Shown one piece after another: positions 42,173 through 51,520 of a DNA stretch of 64,000 bases. Source of the DNA: Streptomyces sp. NRRL F-6676 (GTDB lineage Bacteria; Actinomycetota; Actinomycetes; Streptomycetales; Streptomycetaceae); contig NZ_JOHS01000022.1 of the NCBI RefSeq assembly GCF_000725625.1, forward strand, positions 1 to 64,000. Direction: 5' to 3'. Made by a program: the position numbers and the translations under genes. The notes beneath the pieces are model-generated. The model worked only from the letters and a program-made list of their open reading frames with translations. It was not told where the DNA came from and ran no database searches. Numbering within the stretch: position 1 is the first letter of the stretch; every line of letters starts with the position of its first letter.

Positions 42173-43321
42173 CTATTGAGGCCCTATTCTGCCCTGCTCG
42201 CCGTCGTCGGAATCGGGCGCCCCGAAGGGCAGTGCGAGCGGCAGCGGGTAGGGCGGGGGAGTGCCGCCGAACTCGGGGCAGAACTGCTGGTGGTCGCACC
42301 AGCCGCACAGCTTGGTCGGCCGGGGCCGCCAGTCGCCCGTCTCCGTGGCCGACCGGATCGCCTCCCACAGCGCCAGCAGCTTCCGCTCGACCCGCCGCAG
42401 ATCCTCGACGACCGGGTCGTACGTCACCACGTCGCCGCTGCCCAGGTAGACCAGCTGGAGCCGGCGTGGCACGACCTTCTTCAGCCGCCACACCACCAGG
42501 GCGTAGAACTTCATCTGGAACAGGGCGCCCTCGGCGTACTCCGGGCGCGGGGCCTTGCCCGTCTTGTAGTCGACGATGCGGACCTCGCCGGTCGGGGCCA
42601 CGTCCACCCGGTCGATGATGCCGCGCAGGGTGAGCCCCGACTCCAGCCGCGTCTCGACGAAGAGCTCCCGCTCGACGGGTTCCAGGCGCGTGGGGTCCTC
42701 CAGGGCGAACCAGCGCTCGACCAGCTGTTCGGCCTCCGCCAGCCAGCGCGCCAGCTGGGTGCCGTCCGCGTCGTCGGCGAACAGCTCGGCGAGCTCCGGG
42801 CGGTTCTTGCGCAGCCGGTCCCACTGGCCGGGAACCAGGGACCGGGCGCGGGGGGCGGTGCGCTCGGCGGCCGGTGCGTCGAACAGCCGCTCGAGCACCG
42901 CGTGCACCAGGGTGCCGCGGGTCGCCGCGGGGCTCGGCTTCTCCGGCAGCCGGTCGATCACCCGGAAGCGGTAGAGGAGCGGGCACTGCATGAAGTCACC
43001 GGCACGGGACGGCGACAACGACGTGGGGCGCGCGGGCGCCCGCCGCCGGGCGGCGGGGGTGGGCGCGGGGGCGGCGGGGGCGGGGGCCTGGGCCGGTATG
43101 GCGGGGGGTGCCGGCGCGGCCTCGGTCACGGTGGTGGTCTCCGTGGCCGTAGCCGCCGTCGTATCCGCGGGCGCCGTTCCCGTCGCCGCGGGCGCAGGTG
43201 CCGGTGCCGCCTCGGCCGGGGTGCCGTCGGCCCGGCCGGCGGCTGTGGGCACCCCGGCCGAGGCGGCCTGGGGTTCCGTGTCGGCCGGCGCCGCCGCGCC
43301 GCCCTCCGTGCTGGTCTCCAT
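42173..43321 (-). CDS. RecB/Cas4-like PD-(D/E)XK nuclease
   Basis: A 382-residue nuclease of the Cas4/RecB exonuclease superfamily. After about 95 residues of Ala/Pro/Thr low complexity, the fold starts at LSPSRAGDFMQCPLLYRFR. The catalytic part reads LRGIIDRVDV and EVRIVDYKTGK. A C-terminal CGWCDHQQFC, with the Cys of MQCPLLY, gives the four cysteines of an iron-sulfur nuclease domain. A role in DNA repair is likely. Mycobacteria keep a homologue near trmI and the proteasome genes. ATG 43321 is the start. Confidence 0.9.
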   Translation of the reverse strand: METSTEGGAAAPADTEPQAASAGVPTAAGRADGTPAEAAPAPAPAATGTAPADTTAATATETTTVTEAAPAPPAIPAQAPAPAAPAPTPAARRRAPARPTSLSPSRAGDFMQCPLLYRFRVIDRLPEKPSPAATRGTLVHAVLERLFDAPAAERTAPRARSLVPGQWDRLRKNRPELAELFADDADGTQLARWLAEAEQLVERWFALEDPTRLEPVERELFVETRLESGLTLRGIIDRVDVAPTGEVRIVDYKTGKAPRPEYAEGALFQMKFYALVVWRLKKVVPRRLQLVYLGSGDVVTYDPVVEDLRRVERKLLALWEAIRSATETGDWRPRPTKLCGWCDHQQFCPEFGGTPPPYPLPLALPFGAPDSDDGEQGRIGPQ

Positions 43322-43463
43322 GCCCACAGACCATACGGCCCACCACTGACAAGCTGAGGGGGTGCCGGGGCGGAACCCGGCGCCACGGCCGCATACCATC
43401 GACACCGGACCCTTCCGCCCGGTCAGCGCCGGGACCGGGAGACGCTTCGATCGAGGGGACACC

Positions 43464-45011
43464 GTGGACGAGAGCGGCGGGAGCGGACAGCCGCGCTCCG
43501 GCAACGACCGGGCGAGCGATCGCCACGAGGGGCAGCCGCCCCGCACCGACGCGTCCCGCCCCGAGCCGACCCCGGACACCACCGACACCGGGCGGACCCC
43601 CGAGGAGCGCGCCCCGCACGAGGAGACGCCCGGTTCGCACACCGGCCCCCCGGCCGACGCGGCCCCCGGCCCCCCGGCGGACCACACCCCCGGTGGCGCA
43701 CGGGCCGACACCCCGCACCCCCCGGCGCCCGCACACCGGGGCCGGACCGAGGCATCGTCCGGCAACACAGGCACGGGCAACACAGGCACAGGCAAAACAG
43801 GCACGGGCGCCACCGGCACGGGCGGCACCGGCGGTCCGCGTGGGCCGCAGCGGCCCAAGGACCCCGGAGGCGGACTGCTCATGGGCCGCCCGTTCGGCGT
43901 CCCCGTCTACGTCGCCCCGAGCTGGTTCCTCGTCGCCGCCCTGATCACCTGGGTCTTCGGCGGCCAGCTCGACCGCGTCCTGCCCGAGCTCGGCGCCGCC
44001 CGCTATCTCGTCTCCCTCTTCTTCGCGGTCGCCTTCTACGCCTCCGTCCTCGTCCACGAACTCGCGCACACCGTGGCCGCCCTCCGCTTCAAGCTGCCGG
44101 TCCGCCGCATCCAGCTCCAGTTCTTCGGCGGCGTCTCCGAGATCGAGAAGGAGGCCGAGACCCCCGGCCGGGAGTTCGTCCTCGCCTTCGTCGGCCCGCT
44201 GCTCTCCCTGGTCCTGGCCGGTGTCTTCTACCTCGCCATGGGCCCCGTCGACCCCGGCACGGTCCCCGGGGTCCTGCTCGCCGGGCTGATGATCTCCAAC
44301 CTGATCGTCGCCGTCTTCAACCTGCTGCCCGGCCTCCCGCTCGACGGCGGTCGCATGCTCCGTGCCGTCGTCTGGAAGATCACCGGCACTCCGATGAGCG
44401 GCACCGTCGCCGCCGCCTGGGTCGGCCGCGCGCTCGCCGTCGCCGTCCTGATCGGGCTGCCGCTGCTCACCCAGACCGGCGCCCTGGGCGGCGACCCCGA
44501 GGACATCAGCGGCATGGACACCGTCACCGACGCGCTGCTCGCCGCCATCCTCGCCGCGATCATCTGGACCGGCGCCGGCAACAGCCTGCGCATGGCCCGG
44601 CTGCGGGAACACCTGCCCGAACTGCGCGCCCGTGCGCTCACCCGGCGTGCCGTCCCCGTGGAGACCGACACCCCGCTCTCCGAGGCGCTGCGCCGCGCCA
44701 ACGAGGTCGGCGCCCGCGCCCTGGTCGTCGTCGACCCCCAGGGGGAGCCGCTCTCCCTGGTCCGCGAGGCGGCCATCGTCGGGGTGCCCGAGCACCGTCG
44801 CCCCTGGGTCGCGGTCAGCGGGCTCGCCCAGGACCTCACCGAGGGCATGCGCGTCTCCGCGGAACTCTCCGGCGAGGAACTCCTCGACGTCCTGCGCGCC
44901 ACCCCCGCCACGGAATACCTCGTCGTGGAGGAGACCGGCGAAATCTACGGCGTCCTGTCGGCGGCCGACGTGGAACGCGCCTTCGTCCGGGCGATGGCCC
45001 GGCCGGCCTGA
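43464..45011 (+). CDS. Site-2 protease family zinc metalloprotease with CBS domains
   Basis: A 515-residue intramembrane protease. Residues 1-135 are a disordered hydrophilic tail ending in repeats of GTGNT. The membrane core has the zinc motif LVHELAHT and the second metal motif NLLPGLPLDGGR. A C-terminal pair of CBS domains follows (VPVETDTPLSEALRRA... and YLVVEETGEIYGVLS). It would cut membrane substrates such as anti-sigma factors. GTG 43464 follows GAGGGGA. It is divergent from the Cas4-like nuclease and ahead of trmI. Confidence 0.92.
   Translation: MDESGGSGQPRSGNDRASDRHEGQPPRTDASRPEPTPDTTDTGRTPEERAPHEETPGSHTGPPADAAPGPPADHTPGGARADTPHPPAPAHRGRTEASSGNTGTGNTGTGKTGTGATGTGGTGGPRGPQRPKDPGGGLLMGRPFGVPVYVAPSWFLVAALITWVFGGQLDRVLPELGAARYLVSLFFAVAFYASVLVHELAHTVAALRFKLPVRRIQLQFFGGVSEIEKEAETPGREFVLAFVGPLLSLVLAGVFYLAMGPVDPGTVPGVLLAGLMISNLIVAVFNLLPGLPLDGGRMLRAVVWKITGTPMSGTVAAAWVGRALAVAVLIGLPLLTQTGALGGDPEDISGMDTVTDALLAAILAAIIWTGAGNSLRMARLREHLPELRARALTRRAVPVETDTPLSEALRRANEVGARALVVVDPQGEPLSLVREAAIVGVPEHRRPWVAVSGLAQDLTEGMRVSAELSGEELLDVLRATPATEYLVVEETGEIYGVLSAADVERAFVRAMARPA
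43765..43825. repeat. 18-bp imperfect tandem repeat inside the protease gene
   Basis: About three copies of GGCAACACAGGCACGGGC and variants encode the repeated Gly-Asn/Lys-Thr-Gly-Thr-Gly stretch of the N-terminal tail. It is probably a length-variable linker. Confidence 0.7.
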
Positions 45012-45063
45012 CCGCGCACCCGGCCCGACGGCGGCCCCGTCACGACCAGCCCCCGGCAGGGGC

Positions 45064-45069
45064 TACGCT
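45064..45069 (+). promoter_or_regulatory. -10-like box of trmI
   Basis: TACGCT ends 6 nt before ATG 45076, as expected for a leaderless transcript. Confidence 0.45.
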
Positions 45070-45075
45070 GGGCAC

Positions 45076-45981
45076 ATGTCCGAACCGACCGGTGCCGCCC
45101 GCCGTCGCGGGCCCTTCAAGGTCGGGGACCAGGTACAGCTGACCGACCCCAAGGGTCGCCACTACACGTTCACGCTCGAAGCCGGGAAGAACTTCCACAC
45201 CCACAAGGGTTCCTTCCCGCACGACGAACTGATCGGCGCCCCCGAGGGGAGCGTCGTCCGTACCACCGGGAACGTCGCCTACCTCGCGCTGCGCCCCCTG
45301 CTCCCCGACTACGTCCTGTCCATGCCCCGCGGGGCCGCCGTCGTCTACCCCAAGGACGCGGGGCAGATCCTGGCCTTCGCCGACATCTTCCCCGGCGCCC
45401 GCGTCGTGGAGGCCGGCGTCGGCTCCGGCTCGCTCAGCAGTTTCCTGCTGCGCGCCATCGGCGACCAGGGCATGCTGCACAGCTACGAGCGCCGCGCGGA
45501 CTTCGCCGAGATCGCCCAGGGCAACGTCGAGCGCTACTTCGGCGGCCCGCACCCCGCCTGGCAGCTCACCGTCGGCGACCTCCAGGACAACCTCTCCGAC
45601 ACCGACGTCGACCGCGTCATCCTCGACATGCTCGCCCCCTGGGAGTGCCTGGAGGCCGTCTCCAAGGCGCTCGTGCCCGGCGGCATCCTGTGCGCCTACG
45701 TCGCCACCACCACCCAGCTCGCGCGGACCGTGGAGTCCATCCGCGAGATCGGCTGCTTCAACGAGCCGACCGCCTGGGAGACGATGATCCGCAACTGGCA
45801 CATCGAGGGCCTCGCCGTCCGCCCGGACCACCGCATGATCGGCCACACCGGGTTCCTGCTCACCGCCCGCCGCCTCGCCGACGGCGTCGAACCGCCCATG
45901 CGCCGCCGTCGCCCCGCGAAGGGCGCCTACGGCGAGGACTACGCCGGCCCCAACGCCGACGGAGGCACCGCAGGCCGCTGA
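45076..45981 (+). CDS. trmI: tRNA (adenine-58-N1)-methyltransferase TrmI
   Basis: A 301-residue SAM-dependent enzyme that methylates A58 in the T-loop of tRNA. An N-terminal beta domain (GPFKVGDQVQLTDPKGRHYT) precedes the Rossmann core with VVEAGVGSGSLSSFLLRAI (SAM motif I), ERRADFAEIA and VDRVILDMLAPWE (motif IV). The C-terminal NWHIEGLAVRPDHRMIGHTGFL is typical of actinobacterial TrmI. Its neighbourhood upstream of arc is conserved with mycobacteria. The start has no ribosome site but has a -10 box 6 nt away. Confidence 0.94.
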   Translation: MSEPTGAARRRGPFKVGDQVQLTDPKGRHYTFTLEAGKNFHTHKGSFPHDELIGAPEGSVVRTTGNVAYLALRPLLPDYVLSMPRGAAVVYPKDAGQILAFADIFPGARVVEAGVGSGSLSSFLLRAIGDQGMLHSYERRADFAEIAQGNVERYFGGPHPAWQLTVGDLQDNLSDTDVDRVILDMLAPWECLEAVSKALVPGGILCAYVATTTQLARTVESIREIGCFNEPTAWETMIRNWHIEGLAVRPDHRMIGHTGFLLTARRLADGVEPPMRRRRPAKGAYGEDYAGPNADGGTAGR

Positions 45982-46027
45982 CCCCACCGGGCCCCCGCGC
46001 GGCGGCCCGGTGCCGCGTACAACGCTC

Positions 46028-46079
46028 AAGGGCCGTGGCCGAGTTCCCCGACACACCGGGGAACTCGGCCACGGCCCTT
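46028..46079. terminator. Strong terminator after trmI
   Basis: Twenty-three-nt perfect arms, beginning AAGGGCCGTGGCCGAGTTCC, flank a 6-nt ACACAC loop, 47 bp after the trmI stop. A TT run is part of the far arm. Confidence 0.85.
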
Positions 46080-46206
46080 CGCCGTTGACGGCGTCCTGCC
46101 CGGCGGTGCGCAGGAAATCCGGACCCCGCCGTTCCCCGGGACTGTGACGTGTGGCACGATGCCGAGCACCCCCGCCGGCTCAGCCCTCACAGGAGACGCC
46201 GTCCTC

Positions 46207-46785
46207 GTGCAGCAATCCGCCGTCCCGGAACTGGCCCACGCCACCACCCGCCCGATCCACTGGGTCGCCACGGCCACGGCCCTCGCCGGCGTGATCGCCC
46301 TCTCCGCCGTGATGCAGCCCGGCCACGCGACGGCCGCCCAGCCCGCGCACACCGCCGCGAAGGCCGCCCCCGTCACCGCCCCGGCGCCCGACCCCGCCAA
46401 GGCCGCCTTCCCTCTCGACTGCGGCCGCAGCAAGCTCGTCGTCCAGAAGAAGGCCGAGGGCGATCTCGACGGCGACGGCCGCCCCGAGACGGCCGCCGTC
46501 GTCCACTGCGAGTCGGGCATGGGTACCCCGCCCGACGGCGTCTACGTCCTCACCCAGGCCGCCGGCGACAAGAAGCCGCGCGTGGTCGCCACCCTGGTCG
46601 CCCCCAAGGACCGCGACACCGTCACGGAGTTCACGGTCGCCGACGGCACCGTCACCGCCACTCTGCTCGGCTACTCCACGGCCGACGTGCCCAGTTGCTG
46701 CCCCGACGTCACCGAGCACGCCAAGTGGCAGTGGAAGAACGGCGTGTTCGAGCGTTCCACTCCGGCCCCGGCCCGGCGCGTCTGA
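46207..46785 (+). CDS. Secreted or anchored hypothetical protein with DxDxDG motif
   Basis: A protein of about 192 residues from GTG 46207 (AGGAG lies 11 nt upstream). An in-frame ATG at 46159 is the alternative start. A hydrophobic segment WVATATALAGVIALSAVM near residues 18-35 is a signal or anchor. The outside part has GDLDGDGRPETAAVVHC, an EF-like calcium-binding loop of FG-GAP type, and four cysteines that could form disulfides. The function is unknown. It stands alone between trmI and a ferredoxin. Confidence 0.75.
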   Translation: MQQSAVPELAHATTRPIHWVATATALAGVIALSAVMQPGHATAAQPAHTAAKAAPVTAPAPDPAKAAFPLDCGRSKLVVQKKAEGDLDGDGRPETAAVVHCESGMGTPPDGVYVLTQAAGDKKPRVVATLVAPKDRDTVTEFTVADGTVTATLLGYSTADVPSCCPDVTEHAKWQWKNGVFERSTPAPARRV

Positions 46786-46868
46786 AGGCACGGCCGCGCC
46801 TGAAGGTCCGCTTCACGGCCGGGCGAATGTGAGAAAACAGACAGAAGTGACGTACCGCATCCGGCGGG

Positions 46869-47192
46869 TCACCCGGCGTCCGCGGCCTCCACGGCGTCCG
46901 GGCCGTACACCTCCACGCTGTCCGAGACCCGCCGCACATGGATGCACTCGCCCGGGCACTCCCGCGCCGAGTCCACCACGTCCGTCAGCAACGGCAGCGG
47001 CACGGGCGTCGTCGCGCCCCTGGCCTGCAACAGCTCGTCGTCGCCGCCCTTGACGTAGGCCAGGCCGTCGATGTCCAGCTCGAAGACCTCCGGGGCGTAC
47101 TGGGCGCAGATCCCGTCGCCGGTGCACAGATCCTGGTCGATCCACACCTCCAGCGCCTCGCCCGCGCCGGTCGGCTCCTGCTGCACGGTCAT
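46869..47192 (-). CDS. Ferredoxin, [3Fe-4S]/[4Fe-4S] type
   Basis: A 107-residue small acidic electron carrier. EVWIDQDLCTGDGICAQYAP shows the first cysteine pair (C-x5-C), and ARECPGECIHV the last, the layout of actinobacterial 3Fe-4S or 4Fe-4S ferredoxins that serve cytochromes P450. The central Cys is replaced, favouring a 3Fe-4S cluster. ATG 47192 is preceded by AGGAGAG. It is divergent from arc; the partner enzyme is not nearby. Confidence 0.88.
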   Translation of the reverse strand: MTVQQEPTGAGEALEVWIDQDLCTGDGICAQYAPEVFELDIDGLAYVKGGDDELLQARGATTPVPLPLLTDVVDSARECPGECIHVRRVSDSVEVYGPDAVEAADAG

Positions 47193-47436
47193 CTCTCCTG
47201 CCCTTTCTGTGCCGGGCCGGACGGGAATCCGGCCAGCTCCGGCGGGTGTTGAACAGTTCGACCCTACCCGGGGCGGCTTTTCAATCGCGTTCGGTGGGTA
47301 TTCCCCTGGCGTGAGGGAGAGCGCAAGGGTGAAGATCGGACACACCCCGACCGTCTTTGTGATCTAGGGGTTTCAATCGACACCCACCCAGGTAGGGTCT
47401 GGAAGCGTCCAGCTCCCCTTGGAGGAGGTGAGGACC

Positions 47437-49203
47437 GTGGCAGCCCACGACGACGACATGAACCGCGGCATCCGCCCGGGACGCGGGTCCGACGACCCGG
47501 CCGGGCAGATCGCCTATCTTGAGCAGGAGATCGCCGTCCTGCGACGCAAGCTCGCCGACTCTCCGCGACACACGAGGATTCTCGAAGAGCGGATCGTCGA
47601 GCTTCAGACCAACCTGGCCGGCGTGTCCGCCCAGAACGAACGACTCGCCGGCACGCTCCGCGAGGCCCGCGACCAGATCGTCGCCCTCAAGGAGGAGGTC
47701 GACCGGCTGGCCCAGCCGCCGGCCGGCTTCGGAGTCTTCCTACAGGCCAATGAGGACGGCACCGCCGACATCTTCACCGGCGGCCGCAAACTCCGCGTCA
47801 ACGTCAGCCCCTCCGTGGAGCTCGACGAACTCAGGCGCGGCCAGGAAGTGATGCTCAACGAAGCTCTCAACGTGGTCGACGCCATGGAGTTCGAGAGCGT
47901 CGGGGACATCGTCACCCTCAAGGAGATCCTCGAGGACGGCGAACGCGCCCTGGTCATCGGGCACACCGACGAGGAGCGGGTGGTGCGGCTCGCCGAGCCG
48001 CTGCTCGACATCACCATCCGCCCCGGCGACGCCCTGCTGATGGAGCCCCGCTCCGGCTACGTCTACGAGGTGGTCCCCAAGAGCGAGGTCGAGGAACTCG
48101 TCCTCGAAGAGGTCCCCGACATCGGTTACGAGCAGATCGGCGGTCTCGGCGGCCAGATCGAGGCCATCCGGGACGCGGTCGAACTGCCGTACCTCTACCC
48201 CGACCTCTTCAAGGAGCACGAACTGCGGCCGCCCAAGGGCGTGCTGCTCTACGGGCCCCCCGGATGCGGTAAGACGCTCATCGCCAAGGCCGTCGCCAAC
48301 TCGCTGGCCAAGAAGGTCGCCGAGGTCACCGGCCAGGCCGCCGGCAAGAGCTTCTTCCTCAACATCAAGGGCCCCGAGCTCCTCAACAAGTACGTCGGCG
48401 AGACCGAGCGGCAGATCCGCCTGGTCTTCCAGCGGGCCCGTGAGAAGGCGTCCGAGGGCACGCCCGTCATCGTCTTCTTCGACGAGATGGAGTCCCTCTT
48501 CCGCACCCGCGGCTCCGGCGTCAGCTCGGACGTGGAGAACACCATCGTCCCGCAGCTGCTCGCCGAGATCGACGGTGTGGAGGGCCTTCAGAACGTGGTG
48601 GTGATCGGCGCCTCCAACCGTGAGGACATGATCGACCCCGCGATCCTGCGCCCCGGCCGGCTCGACGTGAAGATCAAGATCGAACGTCCGGACGCCGAGG
48701 CGGCCAAGGACATCTTCGGCAAGTACCTCACCGAGCGCCTCCCGCTGCACGCCGACGACCTCACCGAACACAGTGGCGACAAGGCGTCCACGGTCCAGGG
48801 AATGATCCAGACCGCGGTCGAGCACATGTACGCCGAATCCGAGGAAAACCGCTTCCTGGAAGTCACCTACGCCAATGGCGACAAGGAAGTCCTGTACTTC
48901 AAGGACTTCAACTCCGGCGCCATGATCGAGAACATCGTCGGGCGCGCCAAGAAAATGGCGATCAAGGACTTCCTGGAGAAGAACCAGAAGGGTCTCCGCG
49001 TCTCCCACCTGCTCCAGGCATGCGTGGACGAGTTCAAGGAGAACGAGGACCTGCCCAACACCACCAACCCGGACGACTGGGCCCGCATCTCCGGAAAGAA
49101 GGGCGAGCGGATCGTCTACATCCGTACGCTCATCACCGGAAAGCAGGGTTCGGACACCGGGCGCTCCATCGACACCGTGGCCAACACCGGGCAGTACCTG
49201 TAG
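47437..49203 (+). CDS. arc: AAA ATPase forming ring-shaped complexes, proteasome activator
   Basis: A 588-residue hexameric unfoldase (Mpa/ARC) that binds pupylated proteins and threads them into the proteasome. A coiled coil at about 25-85 ([20 protein letters not shown] and on) captures Pup. Tandem OB domains follow to about 230, then the AAA domain with Walker A GPPGCGKT and Walker [10 protein letters not shown]. The C-terminus NTGQYL is the proteasome-docking motif. GTG 47437 follows GGAGGAGG. TAGGGT at 47392-47397 could be its -10 box. Confidence 0.96.
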   Translation: MAAHDDDMNRGIRPGRGSDDPAGQIAYLEQEIAVLRRKLADSPRHTRILEERIVELQTNLAGVSAQNERLAGTLREARDQIVALKEEVDRLAQPPAGFGVFLQANEDGTADIFTGGRKLRVNVSPSVELDELRRGQEVMLNEALNVVDAMEFESVGDIVTLKEILEDGERALVIGHTDEERVVRLAEPLLDITIRPGDALLMEPRSGYVYEVVPKSEVEELVLEEVPDIGYEQIGGLGGQIEAIRDAVELPYLYPDLFKEHELRPPKGVLLYGPPGCGKTLIAKAVANSLAKKVAEVTGQAAGKSFFLNIKGPELLNKYVGETERQIRLVFQRAREKASEGTPVIVFFDEMESLFRTRGSGVSSDVENTIVPQLLAEIDGVEGLQNVVVIGASNREDMIDPAILRPGRLDVKIKIERPDAEAAKDIFGKYLTERLPLHADDLTEHSGDKASTVQGMIQTAVEHMYAESEENRFLEVTYANGDKEVLYFKDFNSGAMIENIVGRAKKMAIKDFLEKNQKGLRVSHLLQACVDEFKENEDLPNTTNPDDWARISGKKGERIVYIRTLITGKQGSDTGRSIDTVANTGQYL

Positions 49204-49213
49204 CGCAAAGGGA

Positions 49214-49246
49214 GGCTGCGGGTGCCCACGACGGGTACCCGCAGCC
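49214..49246 (+). terminator. Terminator after arc
   Basis: GGCTGCGGGTGCCC and its near-complement (one G-T mismatch) pair across a 5-nt loop, 11 bp past the stop. Confidence 0.65.
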
Positions 49247-49435
49247 GACTGCTTTACCGGCCACCGCCGGACCACCAATGACGCAAATGATCTCCCCACC
49301 AGCGCAGAGGCGTTCTAGGCTCTTTCATACCGCCGCGTCGCGCCGTGCGGGGACGGGCACCGCACGCGCACCGGAGCACCAGCGGTATCTGAGCGCCGCC
49401 CCCGACCGGGGACGCCGCCGGGCAAGGAGGGCCGC

Positions 49436-50947
49436 ATGACCGTACGGCGAGTAATGGGCATCGAGACGGAGTACGGGATCTCCGTCCCCGGCCACCCCAA
49501 CGCCAATGCCATGCTCACCTCGTCCCAGATCGTCAACGCCTACGCGGCGGCGATGCACCGGGCCCGCCGGGCCCGCTGGGACTTCGAGGAGGAGAACCCG
49601 CTGCGGGACGCGCGGGGCTTCGACCTCGCCCGTGAGGCCGCCGACTCCACCCAGCTCACCGACGAGGACATCGGCCTGGCCAATGTGATCCTCACCAACG
49701 GGGCGCGCCTCTACGTCGACCACGCCCACCCCGAGTACAGCGCCCCCGAGGTCACCAACCCGCGGGACGCCGTGCTGTGGGACAAGGCCGGCGAACGGAT
49801 CATGGCCGAGGCGGCCGAGCGGGCCGCCCAGCTCCCCGGCGCCCAGCCGATCCACCTCTACAAGAACAACACCGACAACAAGGGCGCCTCCTACGGCACG
49901 CACGAGAACTACCTGATGAAGCGGGAGACCCCCTTCTCGGACATCGTGCGCCATCTGACGCCCTTCTTCGTCTCCCGCCAGGTCGTCACCGGCGCCGGCC
50001 GCGTCGGCATCGGCCAGGACGGCCACGAGCACGGCTTCCAGCTCAGCCAGCGCGCGGACTACTTCGAGGTGGAGGTGGGCCTGGAGACGACGCTCAAGCG
50101 CCCCCTCATCAACACCCGCGACGAGCCCCACGCCGACGCCGAGAAGTACCGCCGGCTGCACGTGATCATCGGCGACGCGAACCTGTCGGAGATCTCGACG
50201 TACCTCAAGCTGGGCACCACGGCCCTGGTGCTCTCCATGATCGAGGACGGCTTCATCGCCGTCGACCTCGCCGTCGACCAGCCCGTACGCACCCTCCACC
50301 AGGTCTCCCACGACCCCACGCTCCAGCATCTGGTCACCCTCCGCAGCGGCCGCACGCTCACCGCCGTGCAGCTCCAGATGGAGTACTTCGAGCTCGCCCG
50401 CAAGTACGTCGAGGAGCGCTACGGCGCCGACGCGGACGAGCAGACCAAGGACGTCCTCACCCGCTGGGAGGACACGCTCAACCGGCTGGAGAACGACCCG
50501 ATGAGCCTGGCCGGCGAACTCGACTGGGTCGCCAAGCGGGAGCTCATGGAGGGCTACCGGCGCCGTGACGGCCTGGACTGGGACGCCGCCCGGCTGCACC
50601 TCGTCGACCTCCAGTACGCCGACGTGCGCGCCGAGAAGGGCCTGTACAACCGCCTGGCGGCCCGCGGGCGGATCAAACGGCTGCTGGACGAGGACGAGGT
50701 CGAGCGGGCCCGTACGCAGCCCCCGGAGGACACCCGCGCCTACTTCCGCGGCCGGTGTCTGGAGCAGTACGCCGACGACGTGGCCGCGGCCTCATGGGAC
50801 TCGGTGATCTTCGATCTGCCGGGTCGGGACTCCCTCCAGCGGGTACCCACGCTGGAGCCGCTTCGCGGAACGCGTAATCACGTCAAGGAGCTGCTCGACC
50901 GCTGCCGCACCGCCGAGGACCTGGTCAGGGTGTTGTCGGGCGGCTGA
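49436..50947 (+). CDS. dop: Depupylase Dop
   Basis: A 503-residue glutamine-synthetase-fold enzyme that cleaves Pup from substrates, and in other species deamidates Pup's C-terminal Gln. [15 protein letters not shown] has the Mg/ATP glutamate. The Dop loop region VEEENP...LREAADS-like segment is present, with [20 protein letters not shown] and [19 protein letters not shown] matching PafA. ATG 49436 follows GGCAAGGAGGG. Pup here ends in Glu, so only the depupylase activity is needed. Confidence 0.94.
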   Translation: MTVRRVMGIETEYGISVPGHPNANAMLTSSQIVNAYAAAMHRARRARWDFEEENPLRDARGFDLAREAADSTQLTDEDIGLANVILTNGARLYVDHAHPEYSAPEVTNPRDAVLWDKAGERIMAEAAERAAQLPGAQPIHLYKNNTDNKGASYGTHENYLMKRETPFSDIVRHLTPFFVSRQVVTGAGRVGIGQDGHEHGFQLSQRADYFEVEVGLETTLKRPLINTRDEPHADAEKYRRLHVIIGDANLSEISTYLKLGTTALVLSMIEDGFIAVDLAVDQPVRTLHQVSHDPTLQHLVTLRSGRTLTAVQLQMEYFELARKYVEERYGADADEQTKDVLTRWEDTLNRLENDPMSLAGELDWVAKRELMEGYRRRDGLDWDAARLHLVDLQYADVRAEKGLYNRLAARGRIKRLLDEDEVERARTQPPEDTRAYFRGRCLEQYADDVAAASWDSVIFDLPGRDSLQRVPTLEPLRGTRNHVKELLDRCRTAEDLVRVLSGG

Positions 50948-50951
50948 GCGG

Positions 50952-50978
50952 CCCGCCCGGCCGATCCGGCCGGGCGGG
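50952..50978. terminator. Terminator after dop
   Basis: Twelve-nt perfect arms CCCGCCCGGCCG/CGGCCGGGCGGG across a 3-nt loop, 5 bp after the dop stop. Confidence 0.7.
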
Positions 50979-51037
50979 GTGGAAACCGCGGTGCGGGGGA
51001 ATGATCCGATCACGGGGCCGATGTCGGACCCGGCGAG

Positions 51038-51043
51038 TAGGGT
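51038..51043 (+). promoter_or_regulatory. -10-like box of pup
   Basis: TAGGGT lies 67 nt before ATG 51111. The same hexamer occurs at 51446-51451 before prcB and at 47392-47397 before arc. No clear -35 box is visible. Confidence 0.4.
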
Positions 51044-51110
51044 CTGATCATCACCGATCGGCAGGAATGCCGACCATGTCGGGCGAACCGAACTGAGCGG
51101 GGTGAGGGTA

Positions 51111-51329
51111 ATGGCGACCAAGGACACCGGCGGCGGCCAGCAGAAGGCGACGCGCTCCACGGAGGAGGTCGAGGAGCAGGCGCAGGACGCGCAGGGCTCG
51201 GAGGACCTCAAGGAGCGCCACGAGAAGCTGAGCGACGATGTGGACGACGTCCTGGACGAGATCGACGACGTCCTGGAGTCCAACGCCGAGGACTTCGTGC
51301 GGTCCTTCGTGCAAAAGGGCGGCGAGTAG
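51111..51329 (+). CDS. pup: Prokaryotic ubiquitin-like protein Pup, GGE C-terminus
   Basis: A 72-residue disordered tag, MATKDTGGGQQKATRSTEE and on, with an acidic helix in the second half and SFVQKGGE at the end. The Glu is attached directly to substrate lysines by PafA through its side chain. Because the gene already encodes Glu, not Gln, no deamidation is required. ATG 51111 is chosen over a GTG three codons upstream, since AGCGGGGTGAGGGTA precedes it. The tag lies directly before prcB. Confidence 0.95.
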   Translation: MATKDTGGGQQKATRSTEEVEEQAQDAQGSEDLKERHEKLSDDVDDVLDEIDDVLESNAEDFVRSFVQKGGE

Positions 51330-51355
51330 CCCCCGGCCCCGTGCGAGGCCGGGGG
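51330..51355 (+). terminator. Terminator after pup
   Basis: CCCCCGGCC and GGCCGGGGG pair across an 8-nt loop, starting at the pup stop codon. prcB then has its own candidate promoter. Confidence 0.7.
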
Positions 51356-51445
51356 CCGGTGCCAGGGCGCACGCCCGGTGCCGGCCCCCGGCGGGCACGC
51401 CGGCACCGTCCCGGTACCGGGACGGATGACCGGCCCCGGTGCGGG

Positions 51446-51451
51446 TAGGGT
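51446..51451 (+). promoter_or_regulatory. -10-like box of prcB
   Basis: TAGGGT in GCGGGTAGGGTCCGTGC, 75 nt before GTG 51521. It matches the hexamers before pup and arc. Confidence 0.4.
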
Positions 51452-51520
51452 CCGTGCACGGATTTGATGATCGGCTCGGCTGTTCCCGGCGGGGCCGCAG
51501 CCTTACGTGGAAGGAAACGC

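Noticed and set aside
42173..43882. A longer start for the Cas4-like nuclease, reaching into the protease gene
   Set aside because: The added residues are Pro/Val/Ser low complexity and overlap the divergent gene. ATG 43321 is the sensible start.
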